Counted from the first letter of the stretch, positions 25,158-35,648 are shown. The stretch: DNA of 64,000 nt from Gnetum montanum (GCA_015680685.1 MNCI01029067.1:14674-78673); one strand, 5' to 3'. Numbers and translations: made by a program. Notes: generated from the letters alone by a model not told the origin.

Positions 25158-25496
25158 TGATGAGGGGTGAGGTACCCCTACGCCCAACCATACGAATCAT
25201 AAAGCGTTCATGCACGATCTGGTCAAATTCCGTAGACTCTTTAGTTTTCAATGCACTAGTCTTCTAGAAAGTGAATCTTGCCCTAAGGATTGTTTGTTGT
25301 CTTCTCAATTATACTTAACCATACTTTTGAACTTCGCAAGTGTAATTAGGAAGACAATGAACGACCCTTAGGGAAAGATTCACTTGCTACAAGACTAGTG
25401 CATCAGAAACGAGAGGGTCCACAAAATTTCACTGGATCATGTGTGAACGCTTTATGATTCATATGGTTGGGCATAGGGGTACCTCACAACTCATCA
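25158..25496. repeat. Head-to-head palindrome of two LTR ends
   Basis: The left arm (25158-25326) is the minus-strand terminal part of an LTR. The right arm (about 25331-25496) is the plus-strand terminal part of a closely similar LTR. Both end in TGATGAG/CTCATCA-type termini at the outside, and the centre has almost no spacer. The left arm leads into a primer site and gag of element F. The right arm is followed by unrelated sequence with no primer site. Confidence 0.8.
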
Positions 25497-26154
25497 CTTA
25501 TGATTTAGAATGGCTTTACTAGCTTCAGTTTGATCATAGGATGGTGAATCACTCACTGCATTTTAAAGACCCAGTGACAAGTGTTCATACAAACACTATT
25601 AAAATCACATGGTGATCAATAAGATCTAGCATTTCATGAAATGTTTCAAGACGGGAGTTATATGATTCATATCTCCTTGAATACATGTGGAGAAGGAAAT
25701 ATGCTCCAAGAAAAGAGGATGCATTTTTATTGTTGGTCAAACATATTATTGAATTTTGTATGAACCTTTCTGATGATATATTCCATTAATTGCTTCATTG
25801 TATATTTTTCAAATTATATGCTATTTTATTATTTGAATTAAGAACATTATCTCCTAAATTTATGTTAAAAACTCCTCATAAGTTATTATAAGGCGGCAGG
25901 GAACGCCGAGATCTTTTATCTGTTGATGTTACAAGCATATCCCATGTATCAAGATAAGATATTGAGAAGGGGCGTTGATAGCATCCGATTTCCAGAAGGA
26001 GGCATAATTCGGTAAGACCTAAGATTTGGTGAAGAGGAAAGAAAGAAAGAAGGGCGGTGAAGAGGAAACATGCAATTAAACCCAAACACAACACGCGTGA
26101 TGAGTCATGACCCGCCGTAACCTGATTATACGAGGCAGAGTGAGGGTCACAGTG
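25497..26154. other. Intergenic stretch at the left edge of the low-copy island
   Basis: No gene or retroelement motif is recognised. The first 400 bases are AT-rich. From about 25890 the sequence becomes more balanced with CpG present. CACGCGTG (26092-26099) followed by TGAGTCA (26101-26107) resemble plant regulatory elements, but nothing shows that they act. Confidence 0.4.
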
Positions 26155-26292
26155 AGAGTTGGGCTGGATTGATTGGGTGGAGTTAGAAGAAGAAGAAGAA
26201 AATGGGAACACGGATGGCCATGGCATGTTTGGCATGCATGCATGCATTCATGCAACATCATAGCATGCAACATCATGGTATGCTATTCAGTA
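26155..26292 (+). repeat. Copy A of a low-copy direct repeat
   Basis: This segment matches 32960-33085 in the same orientation. It includes an AAG-rich run, then 'acggatggccatggcatg' and 'tttggcatgcatgc'. It lies about 700 bases upstream of the TATA box of the Dof-like gene. Confidence 0.75.
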
Positions 26293-26834
26293 CATGCTTC
26301 ACTATTCGTTCTTGCACTTCACAAGTACGTATGCTACCATCGCTGTTTCGCCTTTAATGACCGCTCCAGAAGACGTGACTTGTGAGATTGATACAGAAGT
26401 AAGACCAAGCAAAACTTCCGTAATGCAAAACAGATTGGCAAGTCCAACAATATTGTTTTCCTGTTTTTTTCCGACAGCATTAAATTTGCGACAGCCGTTT
26501 TTTTCCTGTTTGTCATTTGTACACGTGACCCTCCTGCAAAAGCAGTGACGGAAAATCTATGTTTTGTTTTGTTTTCTGCTCCATCAGGTGCCACAGAATG
26601 GGCGCAGGTTGGTAGGATAACAAACTGGGTAGACACTAGACAGCAATCTCAGTTGTTGCCACTCAGCATATGGGTACGAACCATTCACAATTCCTACACC
26701 GGCATAAACTGTAGTTTTCCTCGGTTAAATCAGCCTCGGTTACTCCATCCAAACCAACCCACCCACCATCCCCAGCGTACATTTCTCTGCTTACATTCCA
26801 ATCCACAGTCCGTGTATCTGAGATTCGTTTTCCA

Positions 26835-26970
26835 GGCAGCTTGTTCTGTTTTTCTCGTTTTTTTGATTTTGCCGGCAACTTGTTCTGTTTTTCAAGTTTT
26901 TTTGGTTTTTCCAGCAACTGGTTATGTTTTTCTCGTTTTTCCGATTTTCCCAGCAACTTGTTCTGTTTCT
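26835..26970 (+). repeat. Tandem repeat, about 39-bp unit, upstream of the Dof-like gene
   Basis: Three copies and a partial fourth share 'gcaacttgttctgttttt' followed by a T-rich run and 'gattttcc'-like ends. The copies differ at several bases, so the array is not recent. Confidence 0.75.
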
Positions 26971-26997
26971 GTGGTCCCTCGGGATTGAAGAATACTG

Positions 26998-27004
26998 TAT
27001 AAAT
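26998..27004 (+). promoter_or_regulatory. TATA box of the Dof-like gene
   Basis: TATAAAT lies 107 bases before the ATG at 27111. The region between has two near-identical 21-base units starting 'gcccaagaagagcgcatc' (27018-27059). The spacing suits a short 5' leader of about 80 bases. Confidence 0.55.
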
Positions 27005-27110
27005 CTCCCTCCCTTATGCCCAAGAAGAGCGCATCGTTGCCCAAGCAGAGCGCATCGTTGCAGACTGCAGCACTCAAGCAGGCACCAAGAGTGAAAATTG
27101 AGAGATACAG

Positions 27111-28017
27111 ATGGAGTTTCAGAGTTTCAAAAACAGAGCGAAGGAAGTGGGTGGAATAAGGAGGTTGAGTGACGTAGAAGCTAAAAACATAGAACAGTCT
27201 TTCAGAAACAGAGTGAAGGAAGTGGGTGGAATAAGGAGGTTGAAAGACGAAGACGAAGAAGAAGCTAAATGGATAGAACAGTTTTTCAGAGAGCAGAATC
27301 CTAAGTGTCCACTATGTGGACAAAGGAATACCGTATTTCGCTACATCAATAACAAGGAAACAGCTCGAACTTTGCAGCCTAGATACAAATGTAACATTTG
27401 TAAGGTCGGTGAGGACACTAAAGAGAAAGAGTTTACATGGGGAGGCAAACAATACAGCGAAAACGTTACAGAGCAATCGCATATTCATCAAGAGCCTCAG
27501 GTTTACCAAGGTACTTATCTTCACCAAAGACAGAATATGCCATCAGATGGAGGTTTCTGGCAGCCGAACACTGCTGGAGGTGGTGTAACTACAGGAGTGC
27601 CGCCACATGAGCCAGACCAGAACTTTGTTTTAGAGGTAAGAGATCAGGTTTAGGAAATCATTTTGAAACTGGAATATTACAATAGATTATAATAACATGT
27701 TATTTGCATTGCACTTGTTTGGAAACGTCCAGTCCACAGCTATTCCTCAGGAGTTTCTCTACGCAGGATTTCAGTTACCTCATCAAAGTGATCCTCTATA
27801 TCAGGGTAATCATAATTCTCTCTGGGGAGAAGTCGGTACAGGATTTCAGCTACCTCATCAAAGTGATCCTTTATATCTATATCAGGGTAATCATAATTCT
27901 CTCTGGGGAGAAGTCGGTACAGGATTTCAGCTACTTCATCAAAGTGATCCGATCCGATCTCTATATCAGGGTAATCATAATTCTAACACAAACGATAATG
28001 AACCAAGTTTACCCTGA
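27111..28017 (+). CDS. Dof-like zinc-finger protein, two predicted exons
   Basis: This is the only convincing intact host gene. Exon 1 (27111-27635) encodes 175 residues. Residues 4-28 and 29-56 are two copies of a charged, probably helical unit (SF.NR.KEVGGIRRL). Residues 66-113 resemble the plant Dof DNA-binding domain: CPLCGQRNTVFRYINN, then QPRYKCNIC and a final GGK. The Cys pattern is CX2CX24CX2C; classical Dof has CX2CX21CX2C, and the usual Trp-containing basic segment is replaced by VGEDTKEKEF. A phase-0 intron with donor GAG|GTAAG and acceptor CTCAG|GAG (27636-27750) is inferred. Exon 2 (27751-28017) holds three copies of GFQLPHQSDPLYQGNH. Without splicing the frame stops at 27653. 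Dof proteins are nuclear transcription factors; DNA binding here is inferred. No transcript evidence is available. Confidence 0.68.
27636..27750 (+). other. Predicted intron of the Dof-like gene
   Basis: The donor is GAG|GTAAGA and the acceptor is 'attcctcag|gag'; both fit the plant consensus and keep the frame. A second acceptor at 27766 would put the repeat region into another open frame that is rich in Ile and Val, which looks less likely. Confidence 0.55.
27766..27987 (+). repeat. In-frame tandem repeat in exon 2
   Basis: Three copies, at 27766-27840, 27841-27921 and 27922-27987 (the last partial), have units of 75 and 81 bases. All are multiples of three, so the frame is kept. The second copy has two extra codons (LY), and the third has a 'ccgatc' variant. 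Confidence 0.9.
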
Positions 28018-28144
28018 TTTTGCAGGCCTAGTTAAATCTTATGCATGGGTTTCTTAACTTGTCTCTGACCAGGCACCAAATGAACTAGGCGTTTCATTCC
28101 GCGGTCCACAAATCGATGATTATTTATTCAATACTATTGAATTC

Positions 28145-28270
28145 AAGTGAAAATGAATGAAATCTGGCCAATCATCTCCTGGTTTTAGAATATTTTTCAA
28201 GGTTGCAGTGAAAGTGAATGAAATCTGCCAATCATGTCATGGTTTTAGAATATTTTCCAAGGTTGCAGTG
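28145..28270 (+). repeat. Tandem duplication, about 60 bp
   Basis: Two adjacent copies share 'gaatgaaatctg', 'ggttttagaatattt' and 'caaggttgcagtg'. They lie in the likely 3' region of the Dof-like gene. Confidence 0.85.
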
Positions 28271-28484
28271 TAGTCTTTAGGGTTTCTTGTCTGTTGTTAT
28301 TACTAGGTATTAAAAAGCTATGGTGTCATGTCTCCAACAATGGAAAGAATGTCTATTATTCAATAGCATGTTGTTTCCGTGCTCGGATGGATTTGAAATG
28401 TTTCTTGGTAACTTAGAATACACGGTTGGATTGATTCCTATCTGTTATTCTGTTCTACGGTAATAAATTTATATCAAATCATAT

Positions 28485-28605
28485 TCTGTGTTGCGTCAAA
28501 AGATTGAATCATTACTTTTGATTTTGGTCTGAGGATTCCAAGCTTCTGTGTTGCTTCGAAAGATTGAATCATTACTTTTGATCTTCGTCTGAGGATTCCA
28601 AGCTT
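28485..28605 (+). repeat. Tandem duplication, 60 bp
   Basis: Two copies contain 'agattgaatcattactttt' and 'ctgaggattccaagcttct', with few differences. Confidence 0.88.
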
Positions 28606-28902
28606 CTTCATCTCAGATAGTCAGATCGGATGTTGAATCCGGGAGCCCAGCCGACGTAACTAAAGCAACAATTGCAGTACCTAACACCGGACCTGGACGT
28701 ACAGGTTGTTTTTTGGCTTTTTCCTCTGTTGACGTTTGTCTCGTCTGTTTATTACGACGCTTGCCAATTCGATGTCACGATGTTCACGTGACATAGCCGT
28801 TGTACTAGAACGAACTGCGGATAATGTGACGTTTGGTCTACCTATCGTCTCTGTTGAAATTTCAACGCTTCTTGAAAACACGTATGAATGTACACGTGAA
28901 AT

Positions 28903-29040
28903 ACCGACGCAGCGTCCATGGGATTATTTCGTACCCAATCTTCAATGCTTTGTTTGAAATCAATCATTCTCACCGACGCAGCGTCAATGCGATTATTTCG
29001 TACCCAATCTTCAATGCTTTGTTTCAAATCAATCATTCTC
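28903..29040 (+). repeat. Tandem duplication, 69 bp
   Basis: Copies at 28903-28971 and 28972-29040 share 'accgacgcagcgt', 'attatttcgtacccaatc' and 'ttcaatgctttgttt', with only a few base differences. No gene is convincing here; both strands are open across the repeat only because 69 is a multiple of three. Confidence 0.9.
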
Positions 29041-29680
29041 ACAGTTTGGCTTTAGTATAATTATATAGAGCATTCAATATAAAAAAAAATGGTGCCTCGC
29101 CATTGTGTGAAAAGGTACAAATTATTTAATGGTTGTTCGGTTCACAATAAACAGTAAAGAATTGCCTTCTTAAGGAAAATGCAAAATGCAAATTATTTAA
29201 TTATTGTCAGGTACATGCACAACCTTCATTAGCTATTTTCTAATTTAAAATTGATTCATGAACAAAGTATTATAAAATCACGTATGCATAATAAAATAAA
29301 AAGGCTCATAATTACATGTGCATAATAAAGATTGAATGTGCATATCTAAATGTGCATAAAGAATAAAATATGTATAGCCAAATATTTATAAAGACATAAT
29401 AATAACCAATAAAAGACAAGCTTCCTAGGGTAATTGGATTTCAAAATTTAATCATAAAACATTCAGCAGATCTATGACTAGGCTCCAATGGTAGTAAAAT
29501 AAAAGATACAAAACATTAACAAATAACTTATCAAGCAAATTGCATTCACTTATGTGAGAAATTATCAACAATAACAACAATAATATCAGTAATAACAATA
29601 AGTTAATCTATTAAAATGCATGTAACAACATTAAAAAATTAATCATATGCATTGAATTCAATAATTAAATTTATACAAAT
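29041..29680. other. AT-rich intergenic stretch
   Basis: I see no gene, RNA or repeat family in it. It leads into the copia remnant. Confidence 0.5.
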
Positions 29681-29689
29681 TTGTAGGTT

Positions 29690-30650
29690 GTGATAGATAT
29701 ATTGATCAAAATAAACTTCATTATGTATGTCACTTAAGAAAAAGTTTATATGGTTTAAAATAGGCTCCTAGGTAGCGATACAAAAAATTTGATCCTTTTA
29801 TGTAACAAATGGGTTATTATAGGAGTGATTTAATTATTGTGTTTATTTCTTAGGTCATAAGAAGAAATTCATAATTTTTTTGTTGTATGTAGATGATATG
29901 CAAATTGTAGGGAATTGTATGTTAAAAATAAAATAACTTAAAATAGAGATAAGTATGTAGTTTGCTACAAAGGATTTGGCACAAGCAAATGGATTCTTGA
30001 AGTGCATATTTATAGGAACTAAAAGTAGAAAAATTGTAGCTCAATCAAAATGAGTATATTGAAAAAGTGTTAGAACATTTTAATATGTTACAAGAAAAAC
30101 CTAGAAATACTCCTTTGACTTCTCATTTTTACTTATCTAAGAAAGATTATCCTACTAGTAAAGAAGAAATTGCTAAAGTAAAAGATATTTCCTATACTTA
30201 TATTGTTGGTTCTTTAATGGATGCTATGGTATGCGCTCGTCGAAATAGCATATGAAATAAGTGTTGTTAGTAGATGCATGAACAGTTATGATTAGAATAA
30301 TTAGCTTGCCATGAAATGAATTCTTAAATACTTAAAGAAAATTTAGTTTGCTTGTTTATGTAATCTAAATATGTGGCATTAATAGAAGCATGTAAGGAGA
30401 TGTTATGGTTGTGTAGCTTTTTCTAATTTCTTGGTGTAAAGCAAGAAAAATATCAATTTTTTTGGGATAACGAAGTGTCTTGCATCTATCAAGGAAGTCA
30501 ACTTATCATGATAGAACAAAACATATTCAATCAAGTTTGATTTCATTAAAGATATTGTTGAAGAAGGTTTAATTGATTTACAAAAACTCATAGAAGAAAA
30601 ATATTGTTGATACTTTAACAAAAGCCATAAAAACTTGAAATAGAGTAAAA
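29690..30650 (+). pseudogene. Ty1/copia reverse transcriptase and RNase H remnant
   Basis: In shifting frames the plus strand reads 'HLRKSLYGLK' then APR (29735-29780), then 'FIIFLLYVDDMQIVG' (29870-29915), whose YVDDM is the copia catalytic box. 'VLEHFNMLQEKPRNTPLTSH' and 'IVGSLMDAMVCARR' (30067-30240) follow, then 'EACKEMLW', 'QEKYQFFWDNE' and 'DTLTKAI'-like pieces to 30650. This order is the C-terminal half of copia pol. Upstream domains and LTRs are not recognised, and there are many stops and shifts. It is the only copia element I find. Confidence 0.85.
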
Positions 30651-32200
30651 ATGTAGCTTGGAACTAGTGTATCGCTAGCTTGAAGATTCATTTGATTTCT
30701 CTTTAAATGGAAGAATATTTAGCTAATAGATCTTCCTAATTACAAACTCTACAAGAAATTTATGTAACTCGAATAAGAATCTCTTACCATTCTCTCTCTT
30801 TCTCTCTCATCATTCTCACAACATTTGTGGCCACCTCACTACCTCATACCATTGTGAATTAGTGTATATGTTATGAAGGTACATAATCCTTAGATGCTCT
30901 CTCACATGGGTTTGATTTTTAACTTGTAATGATCATTAATCATTCTTGGTTCCAACGGACTCCTTGTGAGGAGAGTATGCAAAGGCAATTATAGACATGA
31001 GCCTGCTTTAGGGAGGACCCACTTAGGTTTCTCTAACTTGCATGCAGTACCTTTTAATTAACCATGATTTAAAATTACAAATTTCCTCTAGATGCTAAAC
31101 TTATAATGCATTTTAATCATGCAAGGGTTTTATCATGATTGGTGCTCTTTCAAGAAAAGCCTTTAGAACAATGTCCATTGTAATATAGAATCATTTAATA
31201 TATTATCTTATTGGAAGTAGTTCTCTTTGAATATAGAACTTGGCAATTAGTGAGTTCTTCAACCAAACACAATAATTTAGAAGAAATTTAAGAGCATAGC
31301 AAGGCATCATTTATAACTCAAACTAGCAACTCCTTGCTAACTAAATAATGTTAACAACATATAACCAGATATATTCAACCATCCAAGTAAATTAAATACT
31401 CTCTCATTGACTCTCGTATTGTGTAGTGTTCCTGGTTTATCTTGACTATTAGTTGATAATGATGATGGCAAGCGTTATATTTAGAGCTCCACATCATGTG
31501 TGTTTAGCAAATCTATAAACCTGTTTAGCAATATCTATTTTGTAAAACATGATGCTAAGATGTGAACTAGTTTGGAAGCTCCAAGGATGTAATAGTAATG
31601 AATTCATCACAAGGGTTAATTCTCAATTTGTAGGTAGAAAACCTTAAGTTTTAAGGTGTCATTCAATACTTGTAAGTAAAATTGGAATGGCCTTGCCCTT
31701 AGGAGCTCAATGAATTGAGCTAAATCAAAAGAGTTGCTCATAGGTTGCATACATGTACAGGATGACCAGAGATACTAGGATAGCCACAAAGTATGGTTAT
31801 GAAAAGTTCAAAGATAAAAAGATGAAACGTGGCAAATGGCACCAAATGGTCAAAATGGAAATAATTTTCGATAATGTGTGGAGGAACTCAATGATGTGTG
31901 CCCGCACTAGCGGTGGGTGAGAGTCTACAGCAGTCAACTCCCGTATTGTGCATTGTTCCCTGCACAGTTGAAGGGAAAAGAACAAAAATATGCTTTGAAA
32001 CATAACAGTTGGAAATATGTTGGATGGGCATGTTTCAAAAATCACGGTCAAGCCTATTATATTTAAAAGTAGCAAAACGACACCTAAATCTTGGTTGGCA
32101 AAATTTCTGACCTGGCAACTAATTGTTAAATCAGTGACTTAGAAAACTATGCTTTGAAAAATCCTTACGTTTTCACCCTTTTGTTGCAGATGAAAGGAAT
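30651..32200. other. Stretch without a gene after the copia remnant
   Basis: 30840-31030 resembles a 3' noncoding piece of the gypsy elements and has the conserved motif at 30996-31021 (plus). 'gtattgtg.a.tgttcc' blocks near 31415 and 31950 suggest a further diverged repeat. I recognise no gene. Confidence 0.4.
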
Positions 32201-32538
32201 ATGTCTATCATGGTATGCTCAACTTGCATGTGAGAATTGTGCATCGGCATTTATTTTTGTCTTTTGACGCGAAGAAGGCTCATTTTTCATACCTAAGAAT
32301 GAAAGCATATAGGTCTACTAAGAATGAACGTAAGTTTCAAGGCAGCGCTAGCTTTTCTTACATCTGAGGCAACCCTCGGGGTCTATAACGCCGGGATGTT
32401 TTCAGTCGTTGCTATCCCATCATATACAGACATTTCCAGGGCAGCCGTTCTATGATTGTGGATTGAGGTTAACGTGTTTGCTTTGGCTTAGTTTGTCCGG
32501 TGGACAGACACCACCCATTCCGTGTTCACATTCCATGT

Positions 32539-32546
32539 TATAAATA
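32539..32546 (+). promoter_or_regulatory. Candidate TATA box
   Basis: TATAAATA lies in CpG-containing, non-repetitive DNA, 93 bases before an ATG in good context. No other TATA is nearby. Confidence 0.4.
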
Positions 32547-32638
32547 TCCCCTGATCGTTACTGCGACGAACCCCGTCTCCTTAAATCCATATCCCCGCAA
32601 ATATCAATGCAAATCAGAGTACTTGAATCTAAAAACAA

Positions 32639-32703
32639 ATGGCCGATACGCACTCAGCGTTACCTTTTAACAAGTCAGGCTGGCTTCACCAACTTTTGAC
32701 AAG
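32639..32703 (+). CDS. Candidate first exon or micro-ORF
   Basis: The ATG is in the context AACAAATGGCC, which suits plant translation starts. It opens 22 codons (MADTHSALPFNKSGWLHQLL, then T-R). These end exactly where AAG|GTAACA could be a splice donor; without splicing the frame stops at that TAA. A TATA box lies at a suitable distance. I do not recognise the peptide, and no second exon is evident downstream, so this may be the start of a broken gene or chance. Confidence 0.25.
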
Positions 32704-32959
32704 GTAACAAAACGGGACGCTCAGATAGCTTAGCCTTTCCCTGTTGATCTTCCACCCATATTCCACGTATTTGGCAACGTGGCTGGACCGGATCCAAGCA
32801 TCAGTTGCAGCCGAGCCCAATAATATTAATTATAATAAATAATAGGGTCCCCGACATAGTGTGACGTGACTGCGTGGCGGCAAATAAAATAAACGGTTCA
32901 AGTAAAAACAAGAACAAGCTCCAACTAATCATCCAAAAGGAATGGAATGGATGGATTAT

Positions 32960-33085
32960 GAGAGCGAGAGGTTGGACTGTGGACTGATTGGATGGACTAA
33001 GAAGAAGAAGAAAATAATGGCGATACGGATGGCCATGGCATGTTTGGCATGCATGCAAACTTCATGGTATGTTCATGTTGCATGA
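32960..33085 (+). repeat. Copy B of a low-copy direct repeat
   Basis: It matches 26155-26292 across an AAG-rich run and the 'atggccatggcatgtttggc' segment. A GGAA/GGAC microsatellite follows at 33115-33140. Confidence 0.75.
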
Positions 33086-33139
33086 CTGGTGAGACACGCG
33101 GGTATGCAGCAGCAGGAAGGAAGGAAGGACGGACGGAAG

Positions 33140-33940
33140 GCATGGGCGTCAAGAAGGACTTTTATGGAATGCAAACAAGTCAGCAGCATGGATCTTCGAT
33201 AACAATTGCTAGCCATTCGTGTTTTCAATACGTTTATTGTGGTCTTGTTGGATTATTGGAAAGAATTTCAGCCTTACTCATTGCTATTTATTTTATGGAT
33301 TTTTTAAAAGTTATTATTTAACTTTGTTGAGTGGAATTGAATCTGTTTGGATTTTTACCACTAAACATGATAACTTGGGTGAATGAATCTACATCATAAT
33401 TCTTAATCATTATTTGTGGGAATAGCATGTCAATTTAAAATAATTTAAATTATACTTTATTTTTAAAAATTATCATATGCATGAAAATTATTTATTATAG
33501 TAAAAACTAAATAATACATTATGCAAATTAATATCAATTACTATTACATCACATTACATTTTTTAATTGGCTTTTCATTTGCAAGTCACATGTTCAATTC
33601 TAATGTATATGTTGACCTAACACTCTTATGTTCTACTTGAGTTCTTCCAAAATTTCATGTTAGCTATATGTCCAAAGGTAACTACAAGCATTTTGTTTCA
33701 AGTTTTACCTTGGGAATTGAAAGTAACAATTGTGCTTTATCTCCCATAACAAGTCAAACTTAATAAAATGTTAACAATTATTATTCATAACAACCCATAT
33801 GCACGTGACCTCATTTAATATTGATTGTTATTCTATACATTACTTTGTCAAAAACATTTTTTGAAACATTAAAGTAACCAAATAATACTTGTATTATTAA
33901 TAATTGAAAGTGGAAGATGGACTTAATTCCCCAAAAAAGA
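33140..33940. other. AT-rich intergenic stretch
   Basis: No gene or repeat family is recognised. It becomes strongly AT-rich after 33260. Confidence 0.4.
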
Positions 33941-34706
33941 GCACATTTGTGGGTTGTGCAAGTTAGGAGCCCTTGAAGAAGAGTTACATGTGTTTCTTTC
34001 TTATGTTGTGATAACCCATTTGAGACAACATTCGAATGTTATAGCTAAAAACTTGTATAGTTTATTTTTGCTATCCTCATTGGTGCATGGTCAATTTGTA
34101 GAGTCTACCTTTATTTTTCATGAAAATATAATACCTATTGATGAATGCTATGTCAGTCAGTCACATCAACATCGTAACATTGACACAAGCCTCATAATGC
34201 CTATATAAACACACCTTCCTACCACATTTATGATACCTTTTGATCATTGTGTAGCTAGACTCTTGTAGTTTTTCCCTACAAAGTTAGAATATTTTCCCCA
34301 CTGAGTGCCAACAATGTGAATTGAATAGATTGTATGGAGTTTCATTTGAGTGCATGTTGTACCTAGATACACTTGCATGGCATAAATGAAATCAAGATAT
34401 GTTTAGTTCATTGTAGCATTGATCTAGCACTTTAATTTCTTTCCTGTAGTTTACTTTAATTGTTCCTTTATTTTTCCATGCAATTAGTCAAATATTTTAT
34501 TCCATTGCACTTACTCAATTCCTATGAGTACAACCAATTTTAAGCATAAACATATTAACTCTTGGTAATCCTAGTAGTAAATCACTTAGTACATCCAACA
34601 ATGGATCACTTTGTAACCTAATAGTGTTAGCACATGTTTAGGATGTACATAGAAAGTCAAGAATGGATACTCTATGCTAGGTTGGATTAGACCTATTCTT
34701 TGTATA
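33940..34706 (+). repeat. LTR split by the outer element
   Basis: The last 124 bases (34583-34706) match window positions 1-124. A promoter-like TATATAAA lies at 34202-34209. The LTR is cut at 34706, where the outer element begins at TGATGAG. The missing 3' part is represented by 125-353 in the copy at the window start. The left boundary is uncertain. Confidence 0.65.
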
Positions 34707-35498
34707 TGATGAGCCGCGATATTGCGTTTGCCCCTGTGATATCGTGTACGCGATATCGTAGCCCGCTGCAATGTCTATACATAAGAGGCGACTTTCCCTG
34801 TTTTAAGCATCTAGACTTAGACCTTAGCCAAACTATAGCAGTTTTACCATTCCAGAGTTAGAATAATTTCCATGTGCCCGCAGTAGGAGTCTTAAAGTGA
34901 ACGGATCTTTATTTGAGCAAATTGTACTTGAGCACATATTTGTGTACGACAATAAAGATGAATTTTCTAATAAACCTTGCAACATATGGACTAAGCTAAA
35001 TAGGATTTAATTATTGTTAAATGTTTAAATGCTTTCCTAGATAATCAATCTCTCTCAGCCCTTGACTCTCCTAGTTAAGTGCATTCAGTACAACTGCTTT
35101 GAGCACGTGTGTAACGCTTGGTAACCCAGTAACGAGTAGCGTTTGGTAATCCTAGCAATGTTGCACTGGTTCAGGGTATGTGCGGCAAGTGGGAACGGAT
35201 ACTGGTGCTAGGACAATTAAAACTTAGTTAGTGAATTGTTAATGAAAGTTAGTCACTTAGTCTCTTCACCTTCCCCTATTAGCATAAGACATTAAAAAGA
35301 TAAAAGATATAAAAATCATATACCTCAAGCTTAACCATACAACCGTGACAATACAAGTAAGTTTGGGAAGAGAGCGATTGATTAACCTCAAGTGTTCCAT
35401 TAAGGCGCGTAAGCACTTAGTCCTTGGAGTTCGACTGGATTGCGCGTGAGACGCTCGTATTCGTATGGTTGAGTGTAGGGCTGCCTCGCCACTCATCA
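34707..35498 (+). repeat. 5' LTR of the outer element (GATATC-type)
   Basis: The LTR runs from TGATGAGC to CTCATCA. Its first 70 bases have palindromes built on GATATC ('gcgatatcgt'). The TATA position (34776-34783) reads TATACATA, a weakened box. Confidence 0.88.
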
Positions 35499-35499
35499 T

Positions 35500-35517
35500 T
35501 GGCGCCATTGCCGGGGA
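35500..35517 (+). other. Primer-binding site of the outer element, tRNA-Asp type
   Basis: TGGCGCCATTGCCGGGGA lies one base after the LTR. It is the best-preserved site in the window. From memory of plant tRNA-Asp it is one mismatch from a perfect complement. Confidence 0.85.
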
Positions 35518-35648
35518 CATAGTTGTTTGTGCACTACGTAGAACATAGGAGATCATTCATATCGTTGGGATGCTAGAACGAACCCTTAGGGTTGATTAAA
35601 AGAAAAAAAAATAAGATAACGGTAAATAGCACACTGAACAAGACAAAA

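Larger units (their letters stand above)
17600..25326 (-). mobile_element. Element F: second Ty3/gypsy retrotransposon with pol, minus strand
   Basis: On the minus strand the order is an LTR end (25326-25158), primer site, gag (25006-22600), protease, RT, RNase H, integrase (to about 18930) and 3' noncoding DNA to about 17600. Domain order and motifs are those of element 1, but the sequence has diverged clearly, so this is a different subfamily. The conserved 3' noncoding motif lies at 17679-17651 on the minus strand. A matching 3' LTR is not adjacent; the minus-strand LTR at 12199-13056 might be its displaced partner. All frames are broken. Confidence 0.85.

Noticed and set aside
26545-26988. 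A 147-codon open frame with repeats of 'SVFLVF' upstream of the Dof-like gene.
   Set aside because: It is a product of the 39-bp T-rich tandem repeat, ends before the TATA box, and has no recognisable domain.
27704-28057. Second open frame across the exon 2 repeat (Ile/Val-rich).
   Set aside because: The repeat units are multiples of three, so more than one frame stays open; the GFQLPHQSDP frame joins exon 1 better.
28130-29040. Regular 60-69 bp repeats as a possible CRISPR array.
   Set aside because: They are adjacent duplications with no spacers, and the DNA is from a plant nucleus.
28681-29060. Open frames on both strands at 28681-29060.
   Set aside because: They are open only because of the 69-bp tandem duplication; no start context, no domain.
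35266-35556. Minus-strand frame of 96 codons in the outer 5' LTR.
   Set aside because: It lies in the LTR antisense to the element and is not conserved as a frame in the sister LTRs.
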